Shown here: positions 34,945 through 43,241 of the stretch, piece by piece | How positions within the stretch are numbered: the stretch's first letter is position 1 | How the letters are laid out: each line of letters starts with the position of its first letter | NCBI RefSeq assembly: GCF_002849655.1 | Contig: NZ_PDNW01000009.1 | Coordinates: forward strand, 116,510 to 180,509 | Direction of reading: 5' to 3' | From: Pollutimonas subterranea | GTDB lineage: Bacteria; Pseudomonadota; Gammaproteobacteria; Burkholderiales; Burkholderiaceae_B | DNA: 64,000 bases | Made by a program: the position numbers and the translations under genes | The notes under the pieces: generated by a model | The model's database searches: none | Told to the model about the DNA's origin: nothing | Seen by the model: the letters and a program-made list of their open reading frames with translations, nothing else

Positions 34945-35844
34945 TCAGGCCAGATAATGGGCAATATCAAGACGGCGAATGATATCGGCCGTGGCGCCAA
35001 CCAGGGTCGAATGCGACCTGTTCGCCGGCAACGCCAAGGTCAGGTTGTTCCTGATGGGCGGATCGGTAATGGCGGAGTAGGCCAGTTCGGCCTGGCCCGG
35101 GACATCGCTGATGGCTGACCGCGGGATAATGGTGAACATGTTTCCGTAGGACGTTGTTTCGACGATGGTTTGCACGACATCGACTTCGGCCACGATGTTC
35201 AGCCGGACGTTCAAATCGGTACAGGTGCTGTCTACCAGCGCGCGTATGGTGTTCGGGGCGCTGGGCAACACAAGAGGGTAGTGGTCCAGCTCGGTTACCT
35301 TGACGGTCGACGGGGGTACGGGGCGACATGCCGGTGTGTAAGCCAGTACCAGCTCTTCACGAAAAATCGATTCGCAGGTCATCAGCGCGGATGGCGGGGG
35401 CTCATAGAGCAATGCCAGATCGACCCGGTCTTTGATCAGCCATTCCCTCATCTCGGTACTGAGTCCTTCGGCAATCGTAATGGAGCCGTGGGGAAACAGC
35501 GTCCTGAACTGCTGCACCAGGTGTGGCGTCAATCGGCGCGCGATGCGTGGCGGCATGCCCAGCCGAACCTTTCCCTGCTCCACGAACCGGAAGCTTTGCA
35601 TATCGTGCCTGGCATTCGTGGCCAGCTTGTGAATCGCTTTGGCATGCTCAAGGAAACGCAGGCCCGCTTCCGTAGGAGCAACCCCGCGTCCCGTGCGGAT
35701 CAGCAAGTGCTGTTTGAGCTCGGCTTCCAGCAATTGGACCTGGCGGCTCAAGGACGGTTGCGACACGCCCAGTATATCGACGGCGCTCGAGAAGCTGCCT
35801 TGCTCGCAAACAATGATGAAGTAATGGATTTGCTTTAGGTCCAT
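34945..35844 (-). CDS. LysR-family regulator of the 36-41 kb operon
   Basis: This is a 299-residue LTTR starting at the ATG at 35844 (MDLKQIHYFIIVCEQGSFSS). The HTH is in residues 1-60 (VDILGVSQPSLSRQVQLLEA), followed by the inducer domain with SITIAEGLSTEMREWLIKDR and LNIVAEVDVVQTIVETTSYG. It is of the Cbl/CysB-NAC-like branch seen beside many aromatic or Bug-linked catabolic operons. It is divergent from the amidohydrolase operon, with about 105 bases between, and probably activates it in response to a pathway intermediate. Confidence 0.88.
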   Translation of the reverse strand: MDLKQIHYFIIVCEQGSFSSAVDILGVSQPSLSRQVQLLEAELKQHLLIRTGRGVAPTEAGLRFLEHAKAIHKLATNARHDMQSFRFVEQGKVRLGMPPRIARRLTPHLVQQFRTLFPHGSITIAEGLSTEMREWLIKDRVDLALLYEPPPSALMTCESIFREELVLAYTPACRPVPPSTVKVTELDHYPLVLPSAPNTIRALVDSTCTDLNVRLNIVAEVDVVQTIVETTSYGNMFTIIPRSAISDVPGQAELAYSAITDPPIRNNLTLALPANRSHSTLVGATADIIRRLDIAHYLA

Positions 35845-35879
35845 TCCGGCATGATATACGTTTTTTCTATAGCTGAAGT

Positions 35880-35895
35880 CAATATACCGGTATTG
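35880..35895. promoter_or_regulatory. LysR-type inverted repeat
   Basis: CAATA (35880-35884), six bases, then TATTG (35891-35895), with the palindromic ATACCGGTAT inside, gives an interrupted dyad between the divergent LysR gene and its likely target operon. It is a candidate recognition site; no stronger repeat is seen in the gap. Confidence 0.4.
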
Positions 35896-35949
35896 CTTCA
35901 AACCTCTGCCGTACGCATGATGGAGTCATCTGGAAAAAATGAGGTTTTC

Positions 35950-36840
35950 ATGTCCGATTGCGCGCCACCCCTGGATGACATCACAGCACCGGTACGCTTG
36001 CTGCCCCCTGATGCATGCGATAGCCATTGTCACATTTTTGGCCCCGCGGCCGTATTTCCGTTTGCCGACGGCGCGCCTTATACGCCGCCCGACGCGCCTT
36101 TCGAAAAGCTGCGGGCCCTGCACCGCAAGCTCGGCATCTCGCGCGCGGTCATTGTGCAGGCGGGTTGCCACGGATTCGATATGGCGGCAGTGCTGGACGC
36201 CCTGGAGAAAGGCGATGGCCAGTACCGTGGTGTGGCCTTGCTGGCGCCTGATGTCACCGCCGCACAGATCGCCCACCTCGATCGTTGCGGCGTGCGCGCG
36301 GCACGGTTCAATTTTGTCGCTCACCTGGGTAATGCCGGCTGGCAGGATGTAGAACGTGTTGCCGCTCTGGTTGCCCCCTTTGGCTGGCATCTCTGCATAC
36401 ATACCGACAAGGGCTCGTTGCCGGGCGTGCTTCCCTTGCTTAAGAAACTGCACCTGCCTTTTGTGCTGGATCACATGGGCCGGGTTGCCGCGCAAGAAGG
36501 CATTGATAGTGACACATTTAAGGCAGTGCTGGATCTGAAGAACCATCCCAATGCATGGGTAAAAATCTCTGGAATCGATCGCATATCGAGCTCCGGGAAA
36601 AGGCCGTTCATCGACGCGCAACCATTCGTTGCCGCCCTGATCGATACGATGGCTGACCGCGTGCTGTGGGGTACTGATTGGCCACACCCGAACGTGCGGG
36701 GCGAAATGCCGGACGACGGTGAAGTCCTGAATATTTTTACCGAGCTCTGTCCGGATCCCGGCATGCAAGCTCAGATACTGGTGGCCAACCCCCAGGCCCT
36801 GTATCGATTTGATGCCGGCAATGGCTTGGACCGGCGTTAA
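35950..36840 (+). CDS. amidohydrolase family 2 / LigI-like lactonase
   Basis: This 297-residue TIM-barrel metal-dependent hydrolase starts at the ATG at 35950 (GAGG six bases upstream). DSHCHIFGP carries the HxH-type metal pair, HTDKG and VLDHMGR are core histidines, and VLWGTDWPHPN is the C-terminal aspartate motif. It most resembles 2-pyrone-4,6-dicarboxylate lactonase (LigI) and related amidohydrolase-2 enzymes of aromatic catabolism. It is the first gene of a six-gene operon with an SMP-30 lactonase and a Bug binding protein. The exact substrate, lactone or acid, is unknown. Confidence 0.84.
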   Translation: MSDCAPPLDDITAPVRLLPPDACDSHCHIFGPAAVFPFADGAPYTPPDAPFEKLRALHRKLGISRAVIVQAGCHGFDMAAVLDALEKGDGQYRGVALLAPDVTAAQIAHLDRCGVRAARFNFVAHLGNAGWQDVERVAALVAPFGWHLCIHTDKGSLPGVLPLLKKLHLPFVLDHMGRVAAQEGIDSDTFKAVLDLKNHPNAWVKISGIDRISSSGKRPFIDAQPFVAALIDTMADRVLWGTDWPHPNVRGEMPDDGEVLNIFTELCPDPGMQAQILVANPQALYRFDAGNGLDRR

Positions 36841-36860
36841 AGAACCAAGGAGTGGAGAGC

Positions 36861-37472
36861 ATGAAAATCATCTTGATGAAGTTCCCGGGTGAGGAATTGG
36901 ACGCAGCGAAAATTATTGACGAACTCGGGGAGACAGCCAATTTCTTTGAAGTCCGGGAGGACGCGATGGCCGTCTATCACGGCGTCGACAGTGCTGAGTC
37001 CTATGTGTATGTGCAGATTCCCCTGGCAGGCGAGCAAGGCTCCGAAATGAAGGGGCTTCAAGGACTATGCCTGGCCTTGCATGAAGCGCTTGTGCCCGCA
37101 CATCCCATGGTCGAGGTGCGCTGGATGGAAAAGACGCTGGACGTGGCGGGTCATTCCGTCGGCAAACCCGTCGCCTGGCACTATGTGGTCGAAACCGACG
37201 TTCTGCCTGCTGCCGAGGACGATTTCAATGACTGGTACTCCAGCGAGCATTTGCCGGGCTTGGCTGCAGTGCCGGGAACCATACGCGCAACTCGCTACGT
37301 CAGCGACGAGGCCACGCCCAAGTATTTTGCCGCCTACGACCTCGAGACCAGGGAAACCTTTGGTTCCGAGCCCTGGTTGGCGGTCCGCGGTACTGCGTGG
37401 AGCTCCCGGGTGCGCCCCAATTTCATCAATACCAAGAGAACCATGTTCAAGAAAGCATCGGGTTCGTTCTAA
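36861..37472 (+). CDS. uncharacterised protein with dimeric alpha/beta-barrel-like C-terminus
   Basis: This is a 203-residue cytosolic protein of unknown function; the ATG at 36861 follows GGAG closely. The C-terminal half (DDFNDWYSSEHLPGLAAVPG, then TIRATRYVSDEATPKYFAAYDLE) reads like the ferredoxin-like dimeric alpha/beta barrel seen in EthD/YciI-type and DUF4286-like proteins. The N-terminal half may be a second such fold. It sits between the amidohydrolase and the CMD protein, so it is probably an accessory or isomerase-like step of the same pathway. I cannot assign a reaction. Confidence 0.7.
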   Translation: MKIILMKFPGEELDAAKIIDELGETANFFEVREDAMAVYHGVDSAESYVYVQIPLAGEQGSEMKGLQGLCLALHEALVPAHPMVEVRWMEKTLDVAGHSVGKPVAWHYVVETDVLPAAEDDFNDWYSSEHLPGLAAVPGTIRATRYVSDEATPKYFAAYDLETRETFGSEPWLAVRGTAWSSRVRPNFINTKRTMFKKASGSF

Positions 37473-37485
37473 TCGGAAGGCAGAC

Positions 37486-38046
37486 ATGGCAAAGTTACTT
37501 GCACCAGAACCAGATCAGATGTCGGAGCATCAACGGCGCGTCTATGACGCGATCATGGCCGGCCCGCGCGGTCGGGTCCGGGGACCGCTAGCCGTCTGGC
37601 TGCATCGTCCGGGCTTGGCCGAGCATGCGCAGGCACTAGGGCAATATTGCCGGTACGACTCCAGCCTGCCGCCACGCCTGTCGGAGCTCGCCATCCTGAC
37701 CATGGCGGCCCTATGGCGTTCGGACTTCGAATGGTGGGCGCACCAGCCGATTGCGGTGGAGGCGGGCATTACTCCAGACATAACCGAGTGCATTCGCCTG
37801 GGCGGGACGCCAGTTTTTGTCGAGCAGGATGAAGCCCTGGTGTACGAATTCATTGGAAGCCTGGTCGAGAACCGGCGAGTGCCTGACGAGCTTTACCAGA
37901 GGGCGGTGCACTTACTGGGCGAGCCCTCGGTGGTGGATCTGGTGGGACTGGCCGGTTATTACACCTTGATCTCCATGACACTCAATGTTTTTGACATACA
38001 GCCCCCCGAGGGTGAAAGCAAATTCTTTGCACATGCCCACGAGTGA
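37486..38046 (+). CDS. carboxymuconolactone-decarboxylase-family protein
   Basis: This 186-residue CMD-fold protein starts at the ATG at 37486 (GGAAGG six bases upstream). The family core is LSELAILTMAALWRSDFEWWAH with acidic and His positions at ~70-90. The Cys pair of peroxidase-type AhpD members is not obvious, so a decarboxylase or isomerase-like role in lactone/aromatic catabolism is more likely than peroxidase activity. It lies in the same operon, 13 bases after the alpha/beta-barrel gene. Confidence 0.8.
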   Translation: MAKLLAPEPDQMSEHQRRVYDAIMAGPRGRVRGPLAVWLHRPGLAEHAQALGQYCRYDSSLPPRLSELAILTMAALWRSDFEWWAHQPIAVEAGITPDITECIRLGGTPVFVEQDEALVYEFIGSLVENRRVPDELYQRAVHLLGEPSVVDLVGLAGYYTLISMTLNVFDIQPPEGESKFFAHAHE

Positions 38047-38088
38047 GGCCAGGCAGGGTCTACAGGATCATCGTTTCAGGAGAATTCA

Positions 38089-38889
38089 ATGTCCGGTCGT
38101 TTGAGCAATAAAGTCGTAATCGTCAGTGGCGCGGGAAGCGTCGGGCCGGGATGGGGTAATGGGCGAGCCATTGCCTACCGTTTTGCTCAAGAAGGGGCAA
38201 AGGTATTTGGGGTCGACCTTAATCCGGATGCCTTGTTGGAGACCGTGGCCAAGGTTCGCGAGTTTGATGGAGAAATAGCGACCTGGCACGCTGACGTCAC
38301 CTCCGACGAGGCTGTCCGGTCCATGGTCCAGGCATGCATCGACACATATGGCCGTGTCGATGTGCTGGTCAACAACGTGGGCGGGTCCAAGAAGGGTGGA
38401 CCCGTCCAGCTTGACGAAGCCTCGTGGGACCAGCAAATCGATTTCAACCTGAAAAGCGTGTTTCTGGGTTGCAAGCATGTGCTGCCGATCATGGAAACGC
38501 AACAGGCAGGGTCTATCGTCAATGTTTCGTCCACGTCCGGCATACGCTGGACCGGCTCCGCCCAGGTCGCCTATGCCAGTGCGAAGGCGGGTGTAATCCA
38601 GCTGTCCCGGGTAGTGGCGGTGGAATATGCCAAGAAGAATATTCGCTGCAATACCGTGATTCCAGGCCAGATGCATACGCCCATGGTCGAAACCCGGCTG
38701 GCCGGGCAGCGCTCCGGGGGCGATATAGAAGGCTTGTTGGCGCAGCGGCAGTCGCGCATACCTTTGCCGTTCATGGGCGATGGCATTGACACGGCCAACG
38801 CGGCCTTGTTCCTGGCTTCCGATGAAGCGCGGTTTATCACAGGGACTGAAATTCTGGTGGATGGAGGCATGAGTGCACGATGTGACTAA
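38089..38889 (+). CDS. SDR-family oxidoreductase
   Basis: This 266-residue short-chain dehydrogenase has a cofactor motif GAGSVGPGWGNGRA (residues 14-27), a longer variant of TGxxxGxG. It has VNNVGG at ~95-100, NVSSTSG at 145-151 and YASAK (Tyr162, Lys166), with a normal C-terminal ending GTEILVDGG. It likely oxidises a pathway alcohol. Its last 17 bases overlap the GTG start of the SMP-30 gene. Confidence 0.88.
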   Translation: MSGRLSNKVVIVSGAGSVGPGWGNGRAIAYRFAQEGAKVFGVDLNPDALLETVAKVREFDGEIATWHADVTSDEAVRSMVQACIDTYGRVDVLVNNVGGSKKGGPVQLDEASWDQQIDFNLKSVFLGCKHVLPIMETQQAGSIVNVSSTSGIRWTGSAQVAYASAKAGVIQLSRVVAVEYAKKNIRCNTVIPGQMHTPMVETRLAGQRSGGDIEGLLAQRQSRIPLPFMGDGIDTANAALFLASDEARFITGTEILVDGGMSARCD

Positions 38890-39820
38890 TCTATCGTCTC
38901 GCTATCCCGATCCGGCCATCGTGGCGCTGGACCCTCGATTTGAAAAATTGGTGTTGCCTCTGGCCGCGATCGAGAAGCTTGCCGGTGGGTGCCGTTGGGC
39001 GGAAGGGCCGGTCTGGTTTGGCGACGGTCGCTATCTGTTGTGGAGCGACGTTCCCAACGACCGCATCATGCGCTGGGATGAAGTCAGCGGGCAGGTGCAT
39101 GCTTATCGCGAGGGCTCGAATTATGCCAATGGCAATACACGCGATCGCCAGGGGCGGTTGATCAGCTGCGAGCACCTGGGGCGGCGTGTAACCCGTACGG
39201 AGCACGACGGAAGAATCACGGTATTGGCCGACAGCTTTAACGGCAAGCGGCTCAACTCACCCAACGACGTCGTGGTCAAGTCCGACGGATCGATCTGGTT
39301 CACCGACCCCCCTTTTGGGATTGTCGGGTATTACCAGGGCGAAAAGGCACTGCAGGAGTTACCGGCGTGTGTCTACCGGATAGACCCTGATTCATCCCAA
39401 GTGACCATGGTGACCGACTCGGTTAACGGCCCCAACGGGCTGGCCTTCTCTCCCGACGAGAAGAAGCTGTATGTCATCGAATCGCGTGCGCGTCCGCGAA
39501 ATATCCTGGTGTTTGACGTAGCCCCGGACGGCAAAGCCCTGCAAGGCCAGCGCGTTCTGTTCGGTGCCGACGATGGTACCCCTGACGGATTCCGGGTGGA
39601 CGTGCATGGGAACCTGTGGTGCGGTTGGGGCATGGGTACCCAGGAACTCGACGGCGTCAGGGTGTTTTCGCCGGAGGGAGACCTGCTCGGAAAGATTGCA
39701 CTGCCGGAACGTTGTGCCAATTTATGTTTCGGTGGAAAGCACCGGAATCGTTTGTTTATGGCGTCATGCACGTCGATTTACTCGCTCTACGTCAACACGC
39801 AAGGGATTGCGGGTGGCTAA
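38873..39820 (+). CDS. SMP-30/gluconolactonase-family lactonase
   Basis: This 315-residue beta-propeller hydrolase has GCRWAEGPVWFGDGRYLLWS with the metal-binding Glu, NSPNDVVVKSDGSIWFTDPP, NGPNGLAFSPDEKKLYV and CGWGMGTQELDGVRVFS. The start is GTG 38873, inside the end of the SDR gene, with GGAGG six bases before it, the best of the possible starts. It hydrolyses a sugar acid or other lactone; with the LigI-like enzyme in the same operon it implies two lactone-opening steps. Confidence 0.88.
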   Translation: MHDVTNLSSRYPDPAIVALDPRFEKLVLPLAAIEKLAGGCRWAEGPVWFGDGRYLLWSDVPNDRIMRWDEVSGQVHAYREGSNYANGNTRDRQGRLISCEHLGRRVTRTEHDGRITVLADSFNGKRLNSPNDVVVKSDGSIWFTDPPFGIVGYYQGEKALQELPACVYRIDPDSSQVTMVTDSVNGPNGLAFSPDEKKLYVIESRARPRNILVFDVAPDGKALQGQRVLFGADDGTPDGFRVDVHGNLWCGWGMGTQELDGVRVFSPEGDLLGKIALPERCANLCFGGKHRNRLFMASCTSIYSLYVNTQGIAGG

Positions 39821-39837
39821 GAGTACAAGGAGGAAGT

Positions 39838-40809
39838 ATGTTCGGAACTAAAAAATTGCAGCTGAGCAAGACCATTCTGGCGTTGGCCCTTGGGCTGTCG
39901 GCGGCCGGCGTAAATGCCGCCGCGCCCACCACGATAGTCGTCGCATTTCCCGCGGGCGGGCCGGCCGACTCCCTGGCGCGGGTCGTCGCGAAAGAAATGG
40001 AAGCGACTCTGGAAACCTCCGTCATTGTCGAGAACAAGCCTGGCGGAAATGGGGCGATCGCGGCCAGTTACGTGGGGCGTGCGGCGCCCGACGGCAACAC
40101 GCTGTTTCTAAGTTCGGCAGGCGCCATTGCAATCAATCCACCGTTGTATCCCAAACTAGTTTACAACCCCGACAAAGACCTTGCACCGATTTCGATGCTG
40201 GTTTCGACACCCGAAGTCCTGGTTGTTCCCAGCCAGGGCAAGGTCAAGAATATCCAGGATTTTCTGAGTGAAACAAAGGCTCCCGATGGAGCCACCTTGT
40301 CGTCGTCGGGTATCGGCAGCATGCCCCATATGGCGATTTCCTTGCTGAAGGTACAGACCCAGGCCAACATACTGCATATTCCCTACAAGGGTGCGGCTCC
40401 CGCGATCCAGGACACCATCGGAGGCCAGGTTGGGGGCTTTTTCGGCGATATTTCCGGCCTGGTGTCATTCATCAAGGACGACCGTGTGCGACCCATTGCC
40501 ATAGCAGCGCCGAAACGATCACGCGTGCTGCCCGATGTGCCGACGTTTGATGAGCTTGGTATCAAGAACGTGTATGCCAATAACTGGTACGGCCTCTTTG
40601 CTCCCAAGGGCACGCCAGCGGACCGGATCGATGAAATCAATGCGGCGGTACATGCGGCGTTGAAATCCGAGTCGGTCCTGAAGTATGTCGAAACGTCGGG
40701 TGTGGATGTCAGCCCGACGACACCGGCGGAGTTCGCCGAAATCATCAAAACCGACACCAAGAAGTGGGGTGATCTGATCAAAGCCGAAGGGATCACGGTT
40801 AACGAGTAA
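39838..40809 (+). CDS. Bug/TctC-family periplasmic binding protein
   Basis: This 323-residue protein starts at the ATG at 39838 (AAGGAGG upstream). The N-terminus LQLSKTILALALGLSAAGVN, ending NAA, is a signal peptide. It has the Bug markers IVVAFPAGGPADSLARVVA, NKPGGNGAIAASYV, FLSSAGAIAINPPLYP and NWYGLFAPKGTPADRI. Such proteins bind carboxylates for tripartite uptake or act as orphan sensors; no TctAB membrane genes are nearby. As last gene of the LysR operon it likely captures the pathway's carboxylate. A terminator follows. Confidence 0.9.
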   Translation: MFGTKKLQLSKTILALALGLSAAGVNAAAPTTIVVAFPAGGPADSLARVVAKEMEATLETSVIVENKPGGNGAIAASYVGRAAPDGNTLFLSSAGAIAINPPLYPKLVYNPDKDLAPISMLVSTPEVLVVPSQGKVKNIQDFLSETKAPDGATLSSSGIGSMPHMAISLLKVQTQANILHIPYKGAAPAIQDTIGGQVGGFFGDISGLVSFIKDDRVRPIAIAAPKRSRVLPDVPTFDELGIKNVYANNWYGLFAPKGTPADRIDEINAAVHAALKSESVLKYVETSGVDVSPTTPAEFAEIIKTDTKKWGDLIKAEGITVNE

Positions 40810-40828
40810 GGCAGTCACGCAACAGTGA

Positions 40829-40868
40829 AGCGCCCCGGCCAGCATGCAGGCGGGGGCGTTCCTGTTTG
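40829..40868 (+). terminator. terminator of the catabolic operon
   Basis: CGCCCCGGCC (40831-40840) pairs, with one mismatch, with GGCGGGGGCG (40849-40858) around AGCATGCA. TTCCTGTTTGT follows. It ends the operon after the Bug gene. Confidence 0.65.
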
Positions 40869-40923
40869 TACGGAGCGATGTCGGGCGAGTGAGGCGTAAC
40901 GGGATCGGGGGATGCCCGATAGG

Positions 40924-41118
40924 TCAGGCGGTTGTGTTGATTAGCGTGCCCACCGAACCAAGGCTGGCCAGCTTCGGTACGGAATCGATCAAACCCGCCA
41001 TGGACTGTGCTTTAAAGTCTAGCGTTTTGCGCAGGAGCGACATCTGAGCGTCGTTGTGGGCGTTAAAATTTTGCAGGGCGACGGCGGCGCCAACAGTTGC
41101 ATCAACAGACATGCTCAT
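40924..41118 (-). CDS. YjfB-like putative motility protein
   Basis: This small protein of about 64 residues (MSMSVDATVGAAVALQNFNA, then HNDAQMSLLRKTLDFKAQSM, then AGLIDSVPKLAS) matches the YjfB putative-motility pattern: short, helical, with a KxLDxxAQ-like centre. The ATG at 41118 has GGAATAAG upstream; an ATG at 41112 is also possible. It has no flagellar neighbour and its role is unknown. It lies between the Bug gene and the second rsuA-type gene on the opposite strand. Confidence 0.6.
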   Translation of the reverse strand: MSMSVDATVGAAVALQNFNAHNDAQMSLLRKTLDFKAQSMAGLIDSVPKLASLGSVGTLINTTA

Positions 41119-41275
41119 GAGCTTATTCCATGTAATTCGAGCCCTTGGAGCCCTGATGGTAACCAAGGTCGCCGCTATATAGGGCTGGGAGGAAAAAGTA
41201 TATCAGAATGTACGCAGCGGGCCGACTCTGCAAAAACGGTATATTACGCGGGTCAATAATTCATCAGGAAACCGA

Positions 41276-41998
41276 ATGCGCCTGGACAAGTACCTTTGCG
41301 AAAGCTCCGACCTCACACGCTCGCAAGCCCGTTCCGTGCTTCTCGACGGCGATGTGACGGTTAACGGCGAAGTCATCAAGCGCGGCACTCACGAGGTGCA
41401 GGAGGGCGATGAGGTGCAATGGGAGGGCGAAACACTGAGCCTCATCGGGCTGCGCTACCTTATGCTGAACAAGCCCGCCGGTCATGAATGCAGCAATCGC
41501 AATAGCCAGCATCCTCCTGTCATCGACCTGCTCGACGTGGATAAGCGGGATCGACTGCAGACCGTAGGCCGGCTGGACGTCGACACCACCGGATTGATTT
41601 TGGTCACGGACGACGGGAAATGGATGCATCGCATCATCTCGCCGCGCAACCGTTGTGACAAGGTCTATCTTGTTACGCTGGCCGAGCCACTTCCGGACAA
41701 TGTCGAGAACCTGTTCAAGCAAGGCATAGAGTTGGAAGGCGAAGCGCAGCGAGGCTTGTCTGCTTCGCTCGTGCGCATTGATGAACGCAGCATCCGCTTG
41801 ACGATCCAGGACGGCAAGGACTTTCACATCAAGCGTATGTTCGAGGCTTTGGGCTATCCCGTTCTTGCCTTGCACTGCGAACGGATTGGCCCGGTGGTAC
41901 TGGATGCTGACTTGCAGCCGGGCGAATCACGTTACCTGACAGCGACCGAAGTGGCCGGACTCGCCCACAGTAGCGACGAAGCGGGTACCGGGGATTAG
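41276..41998 (+). CDS. RsuA-family pseudouridine synthase (copy 2)
   Basis: This 240-residue paralogue of the enzyme at 34211 has the same S4 start (MRLDKYLCESSDLTRSQARS) and catalytic GRLDVDTTGLILV with Asp101. Its C-terminal RNA-contact segment reads KDFHIKRMFEALGYPVLALH where the family norm, and copy 1, have a KYHQV/R motif; this could alter target choice. The start has GGAA five bases upstream. Its last four bases overlap the convergent porin gene. Confidence 0.88.
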   Translation: MRLDKYLCESSDLTRSQARSVLLDGDVTVNGEVIKRGTHEVQEGDEVQWEGETLSLIGLRYLMLNKPAGHECSNRNSQHPPVIDLLDVDKRDRLQTVGRLDVDTTGLILVTDDGKWMHRIISPRNRCDKVYLVTLAEPLPDNVENLFKQGIELEGEAQRGLSASLVRIDERSIRLTIQDGKDFHIKRMFEALGYPVLALHCERIGPVVLDADLQPGESRYLTATEVAGLAHSSDEAGTGD

Positions 41999-43095
41999 AA
42001 CTTGTGGCTCATGCCCACGCCGATCAATGTGGCCTTCAAGTCTTCCTGGAAGGCCACATTTTTGGCATAGGAACCGATAGCGTAAAGGTCGGTGCGCTTG
42101 GAGAGGGCGTAGGTATAACCCAGGCTGTAGATGTTTTGCTTCTTGGCGTCATCTTCGCTACGGGGATCAGCCATTGTCCAGGCAGCGAGGATTTCTCCGC
42201 TGTTTCCCATGGGGGCGCTGACGCCGACTACATACGAGTTTACCTTCAGGCCGTCCACCGCCGACAGCTCTTCCAATCCCGCATCGCCAATTTCCATTTC
42301 CGAGAACCAGCCGTTACGCGTTTGTCCAAAACCCGCGTGTAGCTTGATGACGTCGAAATCGTAGCTCGCTGCAACGTTCCATGACCGGACTGTTATGCCG
42401 CGCTCATCATCGTCATACTGGTCATTCACTGCCGTCGGCGTCTTGAACTGGTCGTAAGTCAGCGCTGCTTCAAGAGGGCCATTTTCATACAGCAGGCCCG
42501 TTGTGATGGCGCGCACGTTGGGCTCGCCGCCACCATTCAGGCGGTATTGCTGGCTGCCGTCCGCGTTGAAGGAATACCCGACACCAAACTGGAAGCCACC
42601 CAATTCGGGCGTCTGATACATGACCATGTTGTCATAGCGCACATCGGCGGCACTGAACGCCGTGGCCACTGAAGCCTGGTTGAAGTCTTCTCCGAATGGA
42701 CTGGCGACCTCGGCAAAATACTTGGATGCAATATTGGTTTGCCGGCCAAGGTCCAGGCGCCCCCATGCTTCGGATTGCAGACCCAATGTGGCGTGACGAC
42801 CGAACAACCGGTCGTCGTATTCGGAGGTGTCGCCCGTGTCCAGATTAAAGCCACTTTCCACGCGGAACACTGCCTGCAGGCCGCCGCCCAGATCTTCAGT
42901 GCCTTTCAGGCCCCATTGGTTTTCAGAGCGTATGCCGTTGATCATGCCTTTGCGGCTTGCTTTGAATTCATCGCCCTTGATCCGCTGATATCCAATCCCC
43001 CCATCCAGACTGCCATACAGAATCACGGATGTTTCTGCGTGAGCGACGCCGATAAGGCCCATCGTCAGGGCAACAGCCAGCAACTTGTTCTTCAT
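41995..43095 (-). CDS. general porin, OmpC/Omp32-like
   Basis: This 366-residue outer-membrane porin has signal peptide MKNKLLAVALTMGLIGVAHA, then ETSVILYGSLDGGIGYQ, the normal start of betaproteobacterial trimeric porins. It has alternating beta-strand segments throughout and the C-terminal GVGMSHKF with terminal Phe, the outer-membrane insertion signal. GFGQTRNGWFSEM and GLKGTEDLGGGLQAVFRVES are typical. It forms a water-filled channel for small anions and nutrients. A perfect hairpin in its leader touches the ribosome-binding site. Confidence 0.92.
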   Translation of the reverse strand: MKNKLLAVALTMGLIGVAHAETSVILYGSLDGGIGYQRIKGDEFKASRKGMINGIRSENQWGLKGTEDLGGGLQAVFRVESGFNLDTGDTSEYDDRLFGRHATLGLQSEAWGRLDLGRQTNIASKYFAEVASPFGEDFNQASVATAFSAADVRYDNMVMYQTPELGGFQFGVGYSFNADGSQQYRLNGGGEPNVRAITTGLLYENGPLEAALTYDQFKTPTAVNDQYDDDERGITVRSWNVAASYDFDVIKLHAGFGQTRNGWFSEMEIGDAGLEELSAVDGLKVNSYVVGVSAPMGNSGEILAAWTMADPRSEDDAKKQNIYSLGYTYALSKRTDLYAIGSYAKNVAFQEDLKATLIGVGMSHKF

Positions 43096-43103
43096 GTGTG
43101 TCT

Positions 43104-43140
43104 CCGGTTTGACGTCCCCCTTCTGGAAAGGTCAAACCGG
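43104..43140 (-). promoter_or_regulatory. leader hairpin covering the porin ribosome-binding site
   Basis: CCGGTTTGAC (43104-43113) and GTCAAACCGG (43131-43140) are perfect 10-bp complements with a 17-base loop. On the minus-strand transcript the 3' arm ends in CCGG, and the Shine-Dalgarno GGAG uses the last two G of that arm, six bases before the ATG at 43095. The hairpin can thus hide part of the ribosome-binding site. Confidence 0.6.
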
Positions 43141-43241
43141 TTTCCGGGTTTTCCTCCCCTATTGAGGAGGTATTATGCCGGATACATCGGCGCAGGCGCG
43201 TTGAGGTAATTGAAGCCCTGCGACGGGCTTTCAACAACGCC

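Noticed and set aside
35926..36768. 280-residue minus-strand frame inside the amidohydrolase gene
   Set aside because: Antisense shadow; Trp/Cys/Arg-rich and patternless.
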